Source: Parafrankia irregularis
GTDB taxonomy: Bacteria; Actinomycetota; Actinomycetes; Frankiales; Frankiaceae
Direction of reading: 5' to 3'
Length of the DNA: 64,000 nucleotides
Assembly: GCF_001536285.1 (NCBI RefSeq)
Contig: NZ_FAOZ01000004.1
Location: forward strand, 248,001 to 312,000
Position numbers and translations under genes: made by a program. The stretch's first letter is position 1, and every line of letters starts with the position of its first letter. Positions 17,775-26,599 of this stretch are shown in pieces. Below the pieces are notes generated by a model. The model saw only the letters and a program-made list of their open reading frames with translations, did no database searches and was not told the DNA's origin.

Positions 17775-19309
17775 CACTGGTCGCGGCGGTCGACATCGGC
17801 GCGTCCGGCGGCCGGGTGCTCACCGCCCGGGTGGGTCCCGACCGGCTTGACCTGACCGAGGCACACCGCTTCCCGAACACGCCGCTGGCGCTGCCGGACG
17901 GACTGCACTGGGACCTCGGCCATCTGTACTCGGAGGTGGTCGAGGGCCTGCGTGCGGTGGCGGCGGCGGGTGACGTTCCCCGCTCCGTCGCGATCGACTC
18001 CTGGGCGGTGGACTACGGTCTTCTTGACCCGGCCGGGCGGCTGCTCGGGCTCCCGTACCACTACCGGGACGCCCGGACGAGCCCGGCGGTCATCGCCGCG
18101 GTGCACGCCGCCAGCGACCCCGACGAGCTGTACCGCGCCAACGGGCTGCAGTTCCTGCCTTTCACCACGCTTTACCAGCTCGCCGCCGAGGCCGGTGCGG
18201 GGGTCGGTGCCGGGAAACCCGGCCCCCGCACCTCGGCAGCCCTGGCCGGAGCCGCCCGGCTGCTGCTCGTCCCGGACCTGTTCGGGTACTGGCTGACCGG
18301 TGCCCAGGTCGCCGAGCTGACCAACGCGTCCACCACCGGCCTGCTCGACGTCCGTGACCAGACCTGGTCCGCCGCCCTCGCCCGACTGGCCGGTATCGAA
18401 CCTGGTCTGCTCGCACCACTTGTCACCCCGGGCACGGTCATCGGCGGGCTACGTCCGGGGATCGCCGAGCAGACCGGCCTGCCGACGTCGACCGCCGTCA
18501 CCGCGGTGGGCTCCCACGACACCGCCTCGGCGGTCGTCGGCGTGCCCGCCGAGGGCGAGAACTGGGCGTACATCTCCTGCGGCACCTGGTCACTGGTCGG
18601 CGTCGAGCTCGACGCGCCGGTGCTGACCACCGCGAGCCGCCGCGCCGGGTTCACCAACGAGGCCGGCGTGGACGGCCGCATCCGCTACCTGCACAACGTG
18701 ATGGGCCTGTGGATGCTGCAGGAATGCCTACGCCAGTGGGCCCCCCGCGCGGACCAGAGACCGGCGCTGCTCGCCGACCTGCTCGGCCAGGCCGGCGCGC
18801 TGGCATCCGGCGGGCCGGTCATCGACCCGGACGACCCACAGTTCCTCCCGCCGGGCGACATGCCGGCCCGCGTCGCCGCCGCGGCCAGAGCCAGCGGGCA
18901 GCGGGAGCCGGTGACGCCGGCGGAGACCGTCCGCTGCGTGCTCGACAGCCTCGCCGCCGCGTACGCGCGCACCATCGAAACCGCCGAGACGCTGTCCGGG
19001 CGCCGGGTCGACGTCGTGCACATCGTCGGCGGCGGCTCGCGCAACGCGCTGCTGTGCCAGCTCACCGCCGACGCGCTCGGCCGCCCGGTGCTCGCCGGCC
19101 CGGCCGAGGCCACCGCGATCGGCAACATCCTGGTGCAGGCCCGGGCGCACGGCGCGCTGAGCAGCCCTGGCGGGCGGGGCGGTGACGTCAGCCTGGACGC
19201 GCTGCGCGCCCTGGTGCGCCGGACCACCCGCCCGGCGCGGTACGTCCCGGCGCGGTCTCGCCCGGCGCCGGCCGCTGCCCCCGTGCTGGTCCGGCCGGGA
19301 GGAGACTGA
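17771..19309 (+). CDS. rhaB: rhamnulokinase
   Basis: FGGY-family sugar kinase (512 aa) that phosphorylates L-rhamnulose at O1 with ATP. The N-terminal phosphate loop DIGASGGR at residues 8-15, the catalytic-region block SIDSWAVDYGLLD-like near 75-85, GSHDTASAV, and the C-terminal HIVGGGSRN signature are all present. ATG 17771 is coupled to the aldolase stop by ATGA. A long open stretch upstream in the same frame overlaps the aldolase gene and is a shadow. Confidence 0.94.
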   Translation: MTLVAAVDIGASGGRVLTARVGPDRLDLTEAHRFPNTPLALPDGLHWDLGHLYSEVVEGLRAVAAAGDVPRSVAIDSWAVDYGLLDPAGRLLGLPYHYRDARTSPAVIAAVHAASDPDELYRANGLQFLPFTTLYQLAAEAGAGVGAGKPGPRTSAALAGAARLLLVPDLFGYWLTGAQVAELTNASTTGLLDVRDQTWSAALARLAGIEPGLLAPLVTPGTVIGGLRPGIAEQTGLPTSTAVTAVGSHDTASAVVGVPAEGENWAYISCGTWSLVGVELDAPVLTTASRRAGFTNEAGVDGRIRYLHNVMGLWMLQECLRQWAPRADQRPALLADLLGQAGALASGGPVIDPDDPQFLPPGDMPARVAAAARASGQREPVTPAETVRCVLDSLAAAYARTIETAETLSGRRVDVVHIVGGGSRNALLCQLTADALGRPVLAGPAEATAIGNILVQARAHGALSSPGGRGGDVSLDALRALVRRTTRPARYVPARSRPAPAAAPVLVRPGGD

Positions 19310-19313
19310 GTCC

Positions 19314-20054
19314 ATGCGGGTCGCGTTGCTTGTCACCTGCCTGGTGGACGGCATGTTCCCGGACGTCGGCCAGGCCACCGTCGCCGTGCTGGAACGGCTC
19401 GGCCACCAGGTCGAGGTGCCGCTGGCCCAGACCTGCTGCGGCCAGATGCACATCAACACCGGCTACCGGCGCGACGCGCTGCGCCTGGTCCGCCGCACCG
19501 TGGCGGCGTTCGAGGGCTACGAGGCGGTGGTCGCGCCGAGCGGCTCGTGCGTCGGATCGGTCCGGCACCAGTACGCCGGGCTGGCCGCCGCCCGCGGTGA
19601 CACCGCCCTCGCCGCGGCAGCCACGGACCTGGCCGCCCGGACGTTCGAGCTCTCCGAGTTCCTCGTGAACGTCCTGGGTGTGACGGATGTCGGCGCGCAC
19701 TACCCGCATCGGGTCACCTACCACCCGACGTGCCATTCGCTGCGGATGCTCGGTGTCGGCGAGGCCCCGCTGCGGCTGCTGCGCGCGGTGCGGGGCATCC
19801 AGCTGGAGGAGCTTCCGGCGGCCGAGTCGTGCTGCGGCTTCGGGGGCACGTTCGCGCTGAAGAACCCGGACACGTCCACCGCGATGCTCACCGACAAGAT
19901 CCGCGGCATCCTCGACACCCGAGCCGAGATCATCACCGCCGGCGACTCCTCCTGCCTGATGCACATCGGCGGCGGGCTGTCCCGGCTGCGCGCCGGGGTG
20001 CGGCCGGTGCATCTGGCGGAGATCCTCGCGAGCGAGCCTGCGAAGGTGGCATGA
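19314..20054 (+). CDS. lutA: lactate utilisation Fe-S protein LutA
   Basis: One of three subunits that oxidise L-lactate to pyruvate without a flavin lactate dehydrogenase. The 246-aa protein has two cysteine-rich CCG domains: CCGQMHIN after LAQTC near residue 43, and CCGFGGTFA near residue 175. Both coordinate Fe-S or related clusters in this family. It follows rhamnulokinase by four bases and overlaps lutB by ATGA. Its place in the rhamnose operon fits disposal of the lactate made by the aldolase/dehydrogenase. Confidence 0.92.
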   Translation: MRVALLVTCLVDGMFPDVGQATVAVLERLGHQVEVPLAQTCCGQMHINTGYRRDALRLVRRTVAAFEGYEAVVAPSGSCVGSVRHQYAGLAAARGDTALAAAATDLAARTFELSEFLVNVLGVTDVGAHYPHRVTYHPTCHSLRMLGVGEAPLRLLRAVRGIQLEELPAAESCCGFGGTFALKNPDTSTAMLTDKIRGILDTRAEIITAGDSSCLMHIGGGLSRLRAGVRPVHLAEILASEPAKVA

Positions 20055-21586
20055 AGACCTCGACCTCGACCTCGACCCCGGCTTCGGCCGCGGCCCCGGC
20101 TTCGGCCTCGACGTTTCTCGGCATGCCGACCGCGCCGCGCGGTGTCGGCGCGCTGCGCGGTGACGAGCCGTTCCCGCAGGCCGCGCGCCGGGCGCTCGCC
20201 GACACCCAGCTGCGCCGCAACATCGCCAATGCGACCGGCACGATCCGCCGCAAGCGCGCGGCCGTCGTCGGCGAGCTGGACGACTGGGCCGAGCTGCGGG
20301 CCGCCGGCGCGGCGGTGAAGGACGACGTCCTCGCCCATCTGGACCAGTACCTGTGCCAGCTGGAGGAGCAGGTCACCGCCCGGGGCGGCACGGTGCACTG
20401 GGCTCGCGACGCGAACGAGGCCAATGCGATCGTTACCGGGCTCGTCCGCGCCACCGGCGCGCAGGAGGTCGTGAAGGTCAAGTCGATGGCCACCCAGGAG
20501 ATCGGCCTCAACGAGGCGCTCGCCGAGGCGGGCATCTCGGCGTGGGAGACCGACCTGGCCGAGCTGATAGTCCAGTTGGGCGAGGACCGGCCCAGCCACA
20601 TCCTGGTGCCGGCGATCCACCGCAACCGGGCCGAGATCCGCGAGATCTTCCTGCGCCGGATGGGCGCCGCGGGCGGTGTGCCGGCCAGCCCCGACCTCAC
20701 CGACTCCCCGGCCGAGCTGGCCGAGGCGGCCCGCGGCCACCTGCGCGAACGGTTTCTGCGCACCCGGGTCGCGATCAGCGGTGCCAACTTCGCGGTCGCC
20801 GAGACCGGAACCCTGGCAGTGGTGGAGTCCGAGGGCAACGGCCGGATGTGCCTCACCCTGCCCGAGACACTGATCACCGTGATGGGCGTGGAGAAGATCG
20901 TGCCGACCTGGCGCGACCTGGAGATCTTCCTGCAGCTGCTGCCCCGCTCGTCCACCGGCGAGCGGATGAACCCCTACACCTCCTTCTGGACGGGCATCAC
21001 CCCCGGTGACGGGCCACGCGAGTTCCACCTCGTCCTGCTCGACAACGGGCGGACCGCCACCCTCGCCGACCCGGCCGGGCGGGCGGCGCTGCGGTGTATC
21101 CGCTGCTCGGCCTGCCTGAACGTCTGCCCCGTCTACGAGCGCACCGGCGGGCACGCGTACGGGTCGATCTACCCCGGCCCGATCGGGGCGGTGCTCTCAC
21201 CGCAGCTCACCGGTGTCGCCGACAACTCGTCGCTGCCGTACGCCTCCACGCTGTGCGGTGCCTGCCTCGAGGCCTGCCCGGTCGCCATCGACATCCCGTC
21301 GATGCTGGTCCATCTGCGCGGCCAGACCGTGGAGCAGGCGGGGCATGAGCATCCGGTCGAACGGGGGGTGATGAGGACGGCGGCGTGGGTGATGGCCTCC
21401 CCGCGCCGATGGTCGGTGGCCCTGCGCATGGCCCGGCTGGGCCGGTTCCTCGGTGGGCGGCGCGGCCGCATCACGCTGCTCCCGCCGCCACTCGCCGCCT
21501 GGACCACCAGCCGGGATCTTCCACTCCCACCGGCGGAGACCTTCCGCGAGCGGTGGGCCCGGCGGACCGAGGGCGGTGACCGATGA
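20051..21586 (+). CDS. lutB: lactate utilisation iron-sulfur protein LutB
   Basis: 511-aa protein with an LUD domain (about residues 75-310) and a ferredoxin-like 4Fe-4S pair: CIRCSACLNVCP near residue 349 and CGACLEACPV near residue 405. The central LutB motif VAISGANFAVAETGT is present. The first ~20 residues are a Thr/Ser/Ala-rich repeat. It probably passes electrons from LutC/LutA to the respiratory chain. It is coupled to both neighbours by ATGA overlaps. Confidence 0.93.
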   Translation: MKTSTSTSTPASAAAPASASTFLGMPTAPRGVGALRGDEPFPQAARRALADTQLRRNIANATGTIRRKRAAVVGELDDWAELRAAGAAVKDDVLAHLDQYLCQLEEQVTARGGTVHWARDANEANAIVTGLVRATGAQEVVKVKSMATQEIGLNEALAEAGISAWETDLAELIVQLGEDRPSHILVPAIHRNRAEIREIFLRRMGAAGGVPASPDLTDSPAELAEAARGHLRERFLRTRVAISGANFAVAETGTLAVVESEGNGRMCLTLPETLITVMGVEKIVPTWRDLEIFLQLLPRSSTGERMNPYTSFWTGITPGDGPREFHLVLLDNGRTATLADPAGRAALRCIRCSACLNVCPVYERTGGHAYGSIYPGPIGAVLSPQLTGVADNSSLPYASTLCGACLEACPVAIDIPSMLVHLRGQTVEQAGHEHPVERGVMRTAAWVMASPRRWSVALRMARLGRFLGGRRGRITLLPPPLAAWTTSRDLPLPPAETFRERWARRTEGGDR

Positions 21587-22467
21587 GAATTTGGCGCCGC
21601 CGGAGCGCCGGATCAGGCGCCTTGCCCGCTGGCCCGACCGGCCCTGTCGCTGCGGCCCGCCTGGGCGGTCCGGCCGCTGCGGCCCGCGCGACCGGTCCGA
21701 CCGCCGCGGCCCGTGCCGAGATTCTGGCTCGGGTGCGTACCGCTCTCGGCGACCGGCCGGATCCGGCGCCGGTGTCGCGTGACTACCGGCTGGCCGGCCA
21801 GGGCTCCGCGAGCCTGCCTGCCGGCGCCGCCCCGGGCACCGCGGTCCAGGTGCTGATAGACCGCCTCCTCGACTACCACGCACTGGTACGTCGGCTACCG
21901 GCCGCCACGGCAGCCTCGTCCGCCGGCCCCTCGGGGCTCGCCACGGGCGGTTCCGCGGAACCGCCGAGCGTGGCCGGAGCCGTCGCCGCGGCCCTCGCCG
22001 AACGGGGGGTGCGCCGCCTCGTCCGCCCGGCCGGGCTACCCGCCTCCTGGCTGGCCGAGCTGGCGCAGCTGGCCGAGCTGCCTGAGGGGGTCGAGCTGCT
22101 CGACGACGACCCGCCGCTGTCCGTGCGCGACCTCGACGCCGCCGACGGGGTCATCACCGGCTGCGTGCTGGCGATCGCCGAGACCGGGACGATCGTCCTG
22201 GACGGTGGCCCCGGCCAGGGGCGCCGCGCGCTCACCCTGATCCCGGACTACCACCTGGTCGTGGTCCGTGAGGACCAGATCGTGGCCAGCGTCGCCGACG
22301 CCATCGCCCACCTGGACGGCGCCGGTGCTACCCGCCCGCTCACCTGGATCAGCGGCCCCAGCGCGACCAGCGACATCGAGCTCAACCGGGTCGAAGGCGT
22401 CCACGGCCCCCGCACCCTGGAGGTCATCATCGTCCACGCGGCCGCCGGTCAGGAGTTCGGGGGCTGA
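21583..22467 (+). CDS. lutC: lactate utilisation protein LutC
   Basis: Third LutABC subunit (294 aa), with the LUD domain from about residue 130. Conserved ITGCVLAIAETGTIVLD and LNRVEGVHGPRTLEVI blocks are visible. The first ~50 residues are Ala/Gly/Thr low complexity, longer than usual. A 20-bp SacII-centred palindrome lies inside the coding region and supplies a GGSAEPP-like peptide. This is the last gene of the rhamnose/lactate operon. Confidence 0.92.
   Translation: MRIWRRRSAGSGALPAGPTGPVAAARLGGPAAAARATGPTAAARAEILARVRTALGDRPDPAPVSRDYRLAGQGSASLPAGAAPGTAVQVLIDRLLDYHALVRRLPAATAASSAGPSGLATGGSAEPPSVAGAVAAALAERGVRRLVRPAGLPASWLAELAQLAELPEGVELLDDDPPLSVRDLDAADGVITGCVLAIAETGTIVLDGGPGQGRRALTLIPDYHLVVVREDQIVASVADAIAHLDGAGATRPLTWISGPSATSDIELNRVEGVHGPRTLEVIIVHAAAGQEFGG
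21946..21965. repeat. SacII-centred 20-bp palindrome, copy 1 (inside lutC)
   Basis: GGCGGTTCCGCGGAACCGCC is a perfect palindrome. The core GGTTCCGCGGAACC recurs at 39557, 40649 and 60424, and a 16-bp form at 60042. Confidence 0.9.
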
Positions 22468-22621
22468 CATCCGCTGCGCGTGCGGCGGTGATGGCGAGCC
22501 GCGAGGTACATATAAGTCAACACTGCCAATAGAAATAGACGGGGCCGGGAAGGCACCGTCGCGCCGCGCCGGCAATTCCCCTCAAGAGAGCCAAAAGGGG
22601 CGCAGGTCTGTTTAGCAATCC

Positions 22622-22673
22622 GCAAGAGTGGAGGATTTTGGCTGCCAGAACGACCAAAATCCTCCACTCTTGC
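22622..22673. repeat. dispersed hairpin element, copy 2
   Basis: Perfect 20-bp arms (GCAAGAGTGGAGGATTTTGG and its complement) with a 12-base loop, between convergent lutC and the P450 gene. Read on the minus strand, its flanks (GCTGCTACCGAGCAAG before, GCGGATTGCTAAACAG after) match those of the copies at 30425 and 39710. It may also act as terminator for both operons. Confidence 0.9.
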
Positions 22674-22755
22674 TCGGTAGCAGCCAAAATCCGAAGCTCG
22701 GGATTCTGCTGCCTGCCCCTGCCTCCTGCGGGCGGATCACCTTCGCGGCGGTCGG

Positions 22756-23952
22756 TCATGCCTTGCCGCAGGTCACCTTCGCGCCGCGCAGTTCATAGCT
22801 CATCAGCCCGTCGCACCAGGTCATCTCGGGGGTCTGCACCAGGCGCAGGTCGGGCAGGCGGAACAGCCGGTCGAGGAACACCCGGGTCTCGGCCATCGCG
22901 ACCTGGGCTCCGGGGCAGCGGTGGCTGCCGTCACCGAAGCTCATGAAGGTGCCGACCGTCCGCATGCGCTTCGCCCGGTCCGGGTCGAGGGCGTACGGGC
23001 ATTCGCCGACGGTCTCCGGGTCGACGTTCGCGGCCCGGATGTCGACGGCGAGCACCTCGTCGCGGCGGGCGGAGCCGGGTCCCAGCTCGACGTCCTCGGT
23101 GGCGCGCCGGTGCAGCATGGCGGCGACCGGCTCCAGTCGGAGGATCTCCTCCAGGATCGTGGTCTGCTCGGCCTCGTCACCGGCGGTGAACCGGGCGCGC
23201 AGCTCGGCGTGGTCGAACAGGTGCCAGGCCGCCATGACGATGAACTCCCGCGTGGTCACCATGCCGGCGACCGCGTAGGTCATGCATTCGATGAGGATCT
23301 GCTTGTCCGGGTAGCCCTCGTCGAGCAGGTGCGAGATGACGTCGTCCTGCCGCTCCGCCCGCCGCGCCTTGACCGCCGGGCGCACGTCGTTGCGGAAGAA
23401 CCGCAGCGCGTGCACGGCGGTCACCGCCTGCGCGGGGACCCGGACGGCGGGATGCATGCCCCGCAGCCGGGTGCCGAGCAGCGTCGCCTGGATGCGCTTC
23501 GCCATCGCCCGCTGGTCGCTGTTCGTCAGTCCGACGATCTCCGCGGCGACCGCGACGGCGAGTTCGTAGCTGAGCTCGTCGAGGTTCCCGCCCCCGGCCG
23601 CCTGGAGCTTGCCCAGTAGCTCGTCGGACGTCTTCTCCATGACCAGGCGGTGGCGGGTGTTGATGGCCTTGGGGGTGAAGTAGCGCGCGATCGCGGTGCG
23701 GCGGCGCTTGTGGATCTCGCCGTCGAGGAAGAAGACCGAGGCGAACTCGCCCGCGGCCTTCATCTGGTCGGAGCCGGCTCCGGCCTGCAGCATGCTGCCG
23801 CTGCGCAGGATCTCGCGGCCGAAGGCGAATTTGCCGACGACCCGCGCCCCGGGATCGGCATGCACCCGCTGTGCTGCCAGCACCGCCGACTTGCGGTCGT
23901 CGCGCGCCGGGTCGATCGGGCACGCGGAGGGCACGGGCACGGTACTGGTCAC
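22756..23952 (-). CDS. cytochrome P450
   Basis: Soluble bacterial P450 of 398 aa. The I-helix oxygen-activation motif AGMVTT, the K-helix ExxR (EILR), and the heme-binding loop FGDGSHRCPG with the Cys ligand near residue 345 are intact. The start is GTG with GGAG six bases upstream. No ferredoxin or reductase gene is next to it, so electrons must come from partners elsewhere. The substrate is unknown. The neighbours (lactate utilisation downstream of a hairpin, and a divergent GntR/ABC operon) give no clue. Confidence 0.93.
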   Translation of the reverse strand: MTSTVPVPSACPIDPARDDRKSAVLAAQRVHADPGARVVGKFAFGREILRSGSMLQAGAGSDQMKAAGEFASVFFLDGEIHKRRRTAIARYFTPKAINTRHRLVMEKTSDELLGKLQAAGGGNLDELSYELAVAVAAEIVGLTNSDQRAMAKRIQATLLGTRLRGMHPAVRVPAQAVTAVHALRFFRNDVRPAVKARRAERQDDVISHLLDEGYPDKQILIECMTYAVAGMVTTREFIVMAAWHLFDHAELRARFTAGDEAEQTTILEEILRLEPVAAMLHRRATEDVELGPGSARRDEVLAVDIRAANVDPETVGECPYALDPDRAKRMRTVGTFMSFGDGSHRCPGAQVAMAETRVFLDRLFRLPDLRLVQTPEMTWCDGLMSYELRGAKVTCGKA

Positions 23953-24134
23953 AACCCACTCCAGTTGCTGATGCGTTGAGCATTTGGTGGATGTCGGACA
24001 TCGACAGGGTCAGCGTAGCCCATTTAGTGCAATGGGTCTTGCCTCAATTGCCGGCGGCGCCGCGGTCTGGACCGGGCCTCACTTCGTCGGTACATTAGTT
24101 GAGTAACGAACCGATGGTCCTGACGGAGTGGGGG

Positions 24135-24518
24135 GTGGCAGTGCTCGATGGTGGGACCCCGTTGTTCACCCAGATCGCGGAACGACTGGCCGACGAGATC
24201 GCCGAGGGCTCGCTCGCGGAGGGCGAGCGGGTGCCGTCCAGCAACGAGATGGCGGCCTTCTACCGGATCAACCCGGCCACCGCGGCGAAAGGGCTCAATG
24301 TGCTGATCGACGACGGGCTGCTGGAGAAACGCCGCGGTATCGGCATGTTCGTGGTGGCCGGGGCGCGGGAGCGGCTGCTGGCCGACCGCCGCAGGGATTT
24401 CGCGGAGCGCTTCGTGCGGCCGCTCGTCGCCGAGGCCCAGCGCCTCGGCATCGATGGGGAGTCATTGGTTGAGCTGGTCCGCGAGGCCAGCGGAGTCCAG
24501 GGAGGTGTTTCGCTGTGA
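24135..24518 (+). CDS. GntR-family regulator, YtrA type
   Basis: Short GntR regulator (127 aa) with a winged helix at about residues 10-75 (PLFTQIAERLADEI, VPSSNEMAAFYRINPATAAKGLN) and a brief C-terminal tail, the YtrA pattern. It is the first gene of an ABC operon and probably represses it. The start is chosen as GTG 24135 because GGAG lies six bases before it. In-frame TTG 24099, ATG 24114 and GTG 24141 are alternatives. The gene overlaps the ATPase gene by GTGA. Confidence 0.88.
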   Translation: MAVLDGGTPLFTQIAERLADEIAEGSLAEGERVPSSNEMAAFYRINPATAAKGLNVLIDDGLLEKRRGIGMFVVAGARERLLADRRRDFAERFVRPLVAEAQRLGIDGESLVELVREASGVQGGVSL

Positions 24519-25450
24519 CGGCCGCCATCTCGGTCCGCGGGCTGACTCGCCATTACCGCGGCCACCGTGCCCTCGACGACGTCACGATCGACATCGACGG
24601 TCCGTCCATCACGGGCCTGCTGGGGCGTAACGGTGCCGGCAAGACGACCCTGCTGCGCATGATCGCGGCCCAGGAGCTGCCGTCGCGGGGCCGGGTTCTG
24701 GTGTTCGGCGTGAACCCGCTCGAAAACGACGCGATACTGCGCCGCCTGGTCCTCATCCGCGAGGACCAGACCTTTCCGGATTTCAAGGTGCGGCACGCGC
24801 TGAAAGCGGCGTCCTGGTTCTACCCGAACTGGGATGGTGACCTGGCCGCGGCGATGGCAGGCGAGTTCGACCTGCCGCCGGACCGCGCGGTCAAGAAGCT
24901 CTCCCGCGGGATGCGCTCGGCACTGAGCATCGTGATCGGCCTGGCGGCCAGGGCCGAGATCACCCTGTTCGACGAGCCATATGCCGGGCTCGACGCCGTC
25001 GCCCGCCAGCTGTTCTACGACCGGCTGCTCGCCGAGTACGCCGAGCATCCTCGGACGATCCTGCTGTCCACCCACCTGGTGGACGAGGCCGCCGCCCTGC
25101 TGGAGCGGGTGGTGATGGTCGACCGCGGCCGGGTGGTCCTCGACGCGCCCGCGGATGACCTGCGGGGTGCGTACACGTCCGTGAGCGGCCCGGCTGCCGC
25201 GGTGGCGCAGCTGCTGGCCGACCGGCCCGACCGGCCTGGCCAGGACCGGCGCCGGGTCGCGGCCCACGAGTCGGTGGTGCTCGCCGGCCCGCTCGACAGC
25301 GCCGACCTGCAGCGCGCCCGCGACCTGCACCTGCGGCTGGAACCCCTGTCGCTGCAGCAGGTCCTGGTCCATGCCGCGGGTCGATCCGACAGCGAGCGAT
25401 CCGACAGCGAGCGATCCGACAGCGAGCGATCCGAGAGGGCGAGCGCGTGA
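24515..25450 (+). CDS. ABC transporter ATPase of the YtrA-type operon
   Basis: Single-domain ATPase (311 aa) with Walker A GRNGAGKTT near residue 38, a signature variant LSRGMRSALS, and Walker B ITLFDEPYAGLD. It pairs with the six-helix protein encoded next. Such GntR-ABC sets commonly respond to cell-wall-active compounds, but no substrate is shown here. The C-terminus carries RSDSE pentapeptide repeats from a 15-bp DNA repeat. Confidence 0.9.
   Translation: MTAAISVRGLTRHYRGHRALDDVTIDIDGPSITGLLGRNGAGKTTLLRMIAAQELPSRGRVLVFGVNPLENDAILRRLVLIREDQTFPDFKVRHALKAASWFYPNWDGDLAAAMAGEFDLPPDRAVKKLSRGMRSALSIVIGLAARAEITLFDEPYAGLDAVARQLFYDRLLAEYAEHPRTILLSTHLVDEAAALLERVVMVDRGRVVLDAPADDLRGAYTSVSGPAAAVAQLLADRPDRPGQDRRRVAAHESVVLAGPLDSADLQRARDLHLRLEPLSLQQVLVHAAGRSDSERSDSERSDSERSERASA
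25383..25440 (+). repeat. 15-bp in-frame tandem repeat at the ATPase C-terminus
   Basis: Unit GATCCGACAGCGAGC, three exact copies and a partial fourth, encoding RSDSE. The period is a multiple of three. Confidence 0.9.
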
Positions 25451-26136
25451 CCAGCTGGAGCACCATCGTCAACGTCGGGCGTTACCACCTCACCCAGCAG
25501 CCGTTCTACCTGACCCTGCCCTGGGCCCTGACGGTGTTCAGCCTGTTCATCAACCTGATCATCTCGACGGTGACTCCCACCAGCATCCACACCGGTGGGC
25601 TGGCCACCCTGTACATCTGGATGTTCGTCGGCGGCCTGCTGGCGACGCACCGGTCGCTGCCGTTCGGGCTCGCCCTCGGTCTCAGCCGGCGCTCCTACTA
25701 CCTCGGGACCGCCGGCCTCGCCGTTGCCCTCTCGGCGGCCGACGCCGTCGCCCTCACCGCGCTGTACGCCCTGGAGGGGGCCAGCGGCGGCTGGTGGGTC
25801 GACCTGCACTTCTTCCGGATCTCCTACCTTCTCGACGGGCCGTGGTACCTCACCTGGCTGACCTCCTTCGTCGGCCTGGGGCTGCTGTTCGTCTACGGCA
25901 TGTGGTTCGGCATCGTCTACCGCCGCTGGAACGTGACGGGCCTGGCCGCTTTCATCGCAAGTCAGGGGGCGCTGCTTCTCGTCGGCGTGCTGCTCGCGGC
26001 CTGGGCGGACGCATGGGCGGCGATCGGTCGTTTCTTCACCGATCTCAGCTCCGGGGGGCTGACCGGCGTCCTCGCCGTCGCGACGGTGGCACTCTTCGTC
26101 GGCGGATTCACCACGATGCGCCGGGTCACGGTCTGA
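25447..26136 (+). CDS. ABC transporter membrane protein
   Basis: Integral membrane protein (229 aa) with about six hydrophobic helices (for example near residues 25-45, 60-75, 88-110, 145-165, 172-195, 205-222). It has no catalytic motifs and is best read as the permease for the preceding ATPase. It overlaps that gene by GTGA. No close family name could be assigned from sequence alone. Confidence 0.8.
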   Translation: MTSWSTIVNVGRYHLTQQPFYLTLPWALTVFSLFINLIISTVTPTSIHTGGLATLYIWMFVGGLLATHRSLPFGLALGLSRRSYYLGTAGLAVALSAADAVALTALYALEGASGGWWVDLHFFRISYLLDGPWYLTWLTSFVGLGLLFVYGMWFGIVYRRWNVTGLAAFIASQGALLLVGVLLAAWADAWAAIGRFFTDLSSGGLTGVLAVATVALFVGGFTTMRRVTV

Positions 26137-26168
26137 GTGGCTGATCGTCTGACCGGCTGACCAGGTGC

Positions 26169-26588
26169 TCAGGCGGCGACGGCGCCGACCTGGCGCAGGA
26201 TGGTCAGCCGGTCGGGCAGCACCGAATAGTTGACGATCTGGTTGTCGCGGAAGGTGATGAGGCTGATGCTGTCGGCCTCGATGCGCCGGCCGGTTCCGGG
26301 CACGCCCCACAGCTCGCCCTCGTGGGTGCCCTCGATCCGCCAGAACACCACAACCCGGTCGCCCTCGGCGAGGAGGTCGGTCACCGTGGCCCGTACGTCC
26401 GGAACCGACGTGCGCAGTCCGTCGACGTGCTCCTGGAAACCCTTGCGGCCGTTGGACCAGCTGGCCTGCGGCCGGGAACCATCGGTTCCGTCCTCGGCGA
26501 CGAACGTCTCCAGCAGCTCCGTCCTGCCTTCGGTGACGACCTCCTCGTAGAGGCGGCGGGCGATCTCCTTGCGGATCTCGATGCTCAT
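26169..26588 (-). CDS. SnoaL/NTF2-like protein
   Basis: 139-aa protein with the SnoaL-like pattern: N-terminal helix (EIARRLYEEVV), a central GFQEHVDGLRTSVPDVRATV block and FWRIEGTHEGELWGVPGTGRRIE strands. This cone-shaped alpha+beta barrel fold binds small hydrophobic ligands, and some members are isomerases, cyclases or hydratases. It lies 11 bases downstream of an SDR gene, so it probably acts in the same pathway. The reaction is unknown. Confidence 0.82.
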   Translation of the reverse strand: MSIEIRKEIARRLYEEVVTEGRTELLETFVAEDGTDGSRPQASWSNGRKGFQEHVDGLRTSVPDVRATVTDLLAEGDRVVVFWRIEGTHEGELWGVPGTGRRIEADSISLITFRDNQIVNYSVLPDRLTILRQVGAVAA

Positions 26589-26599
26589 GTCGATCCTTT

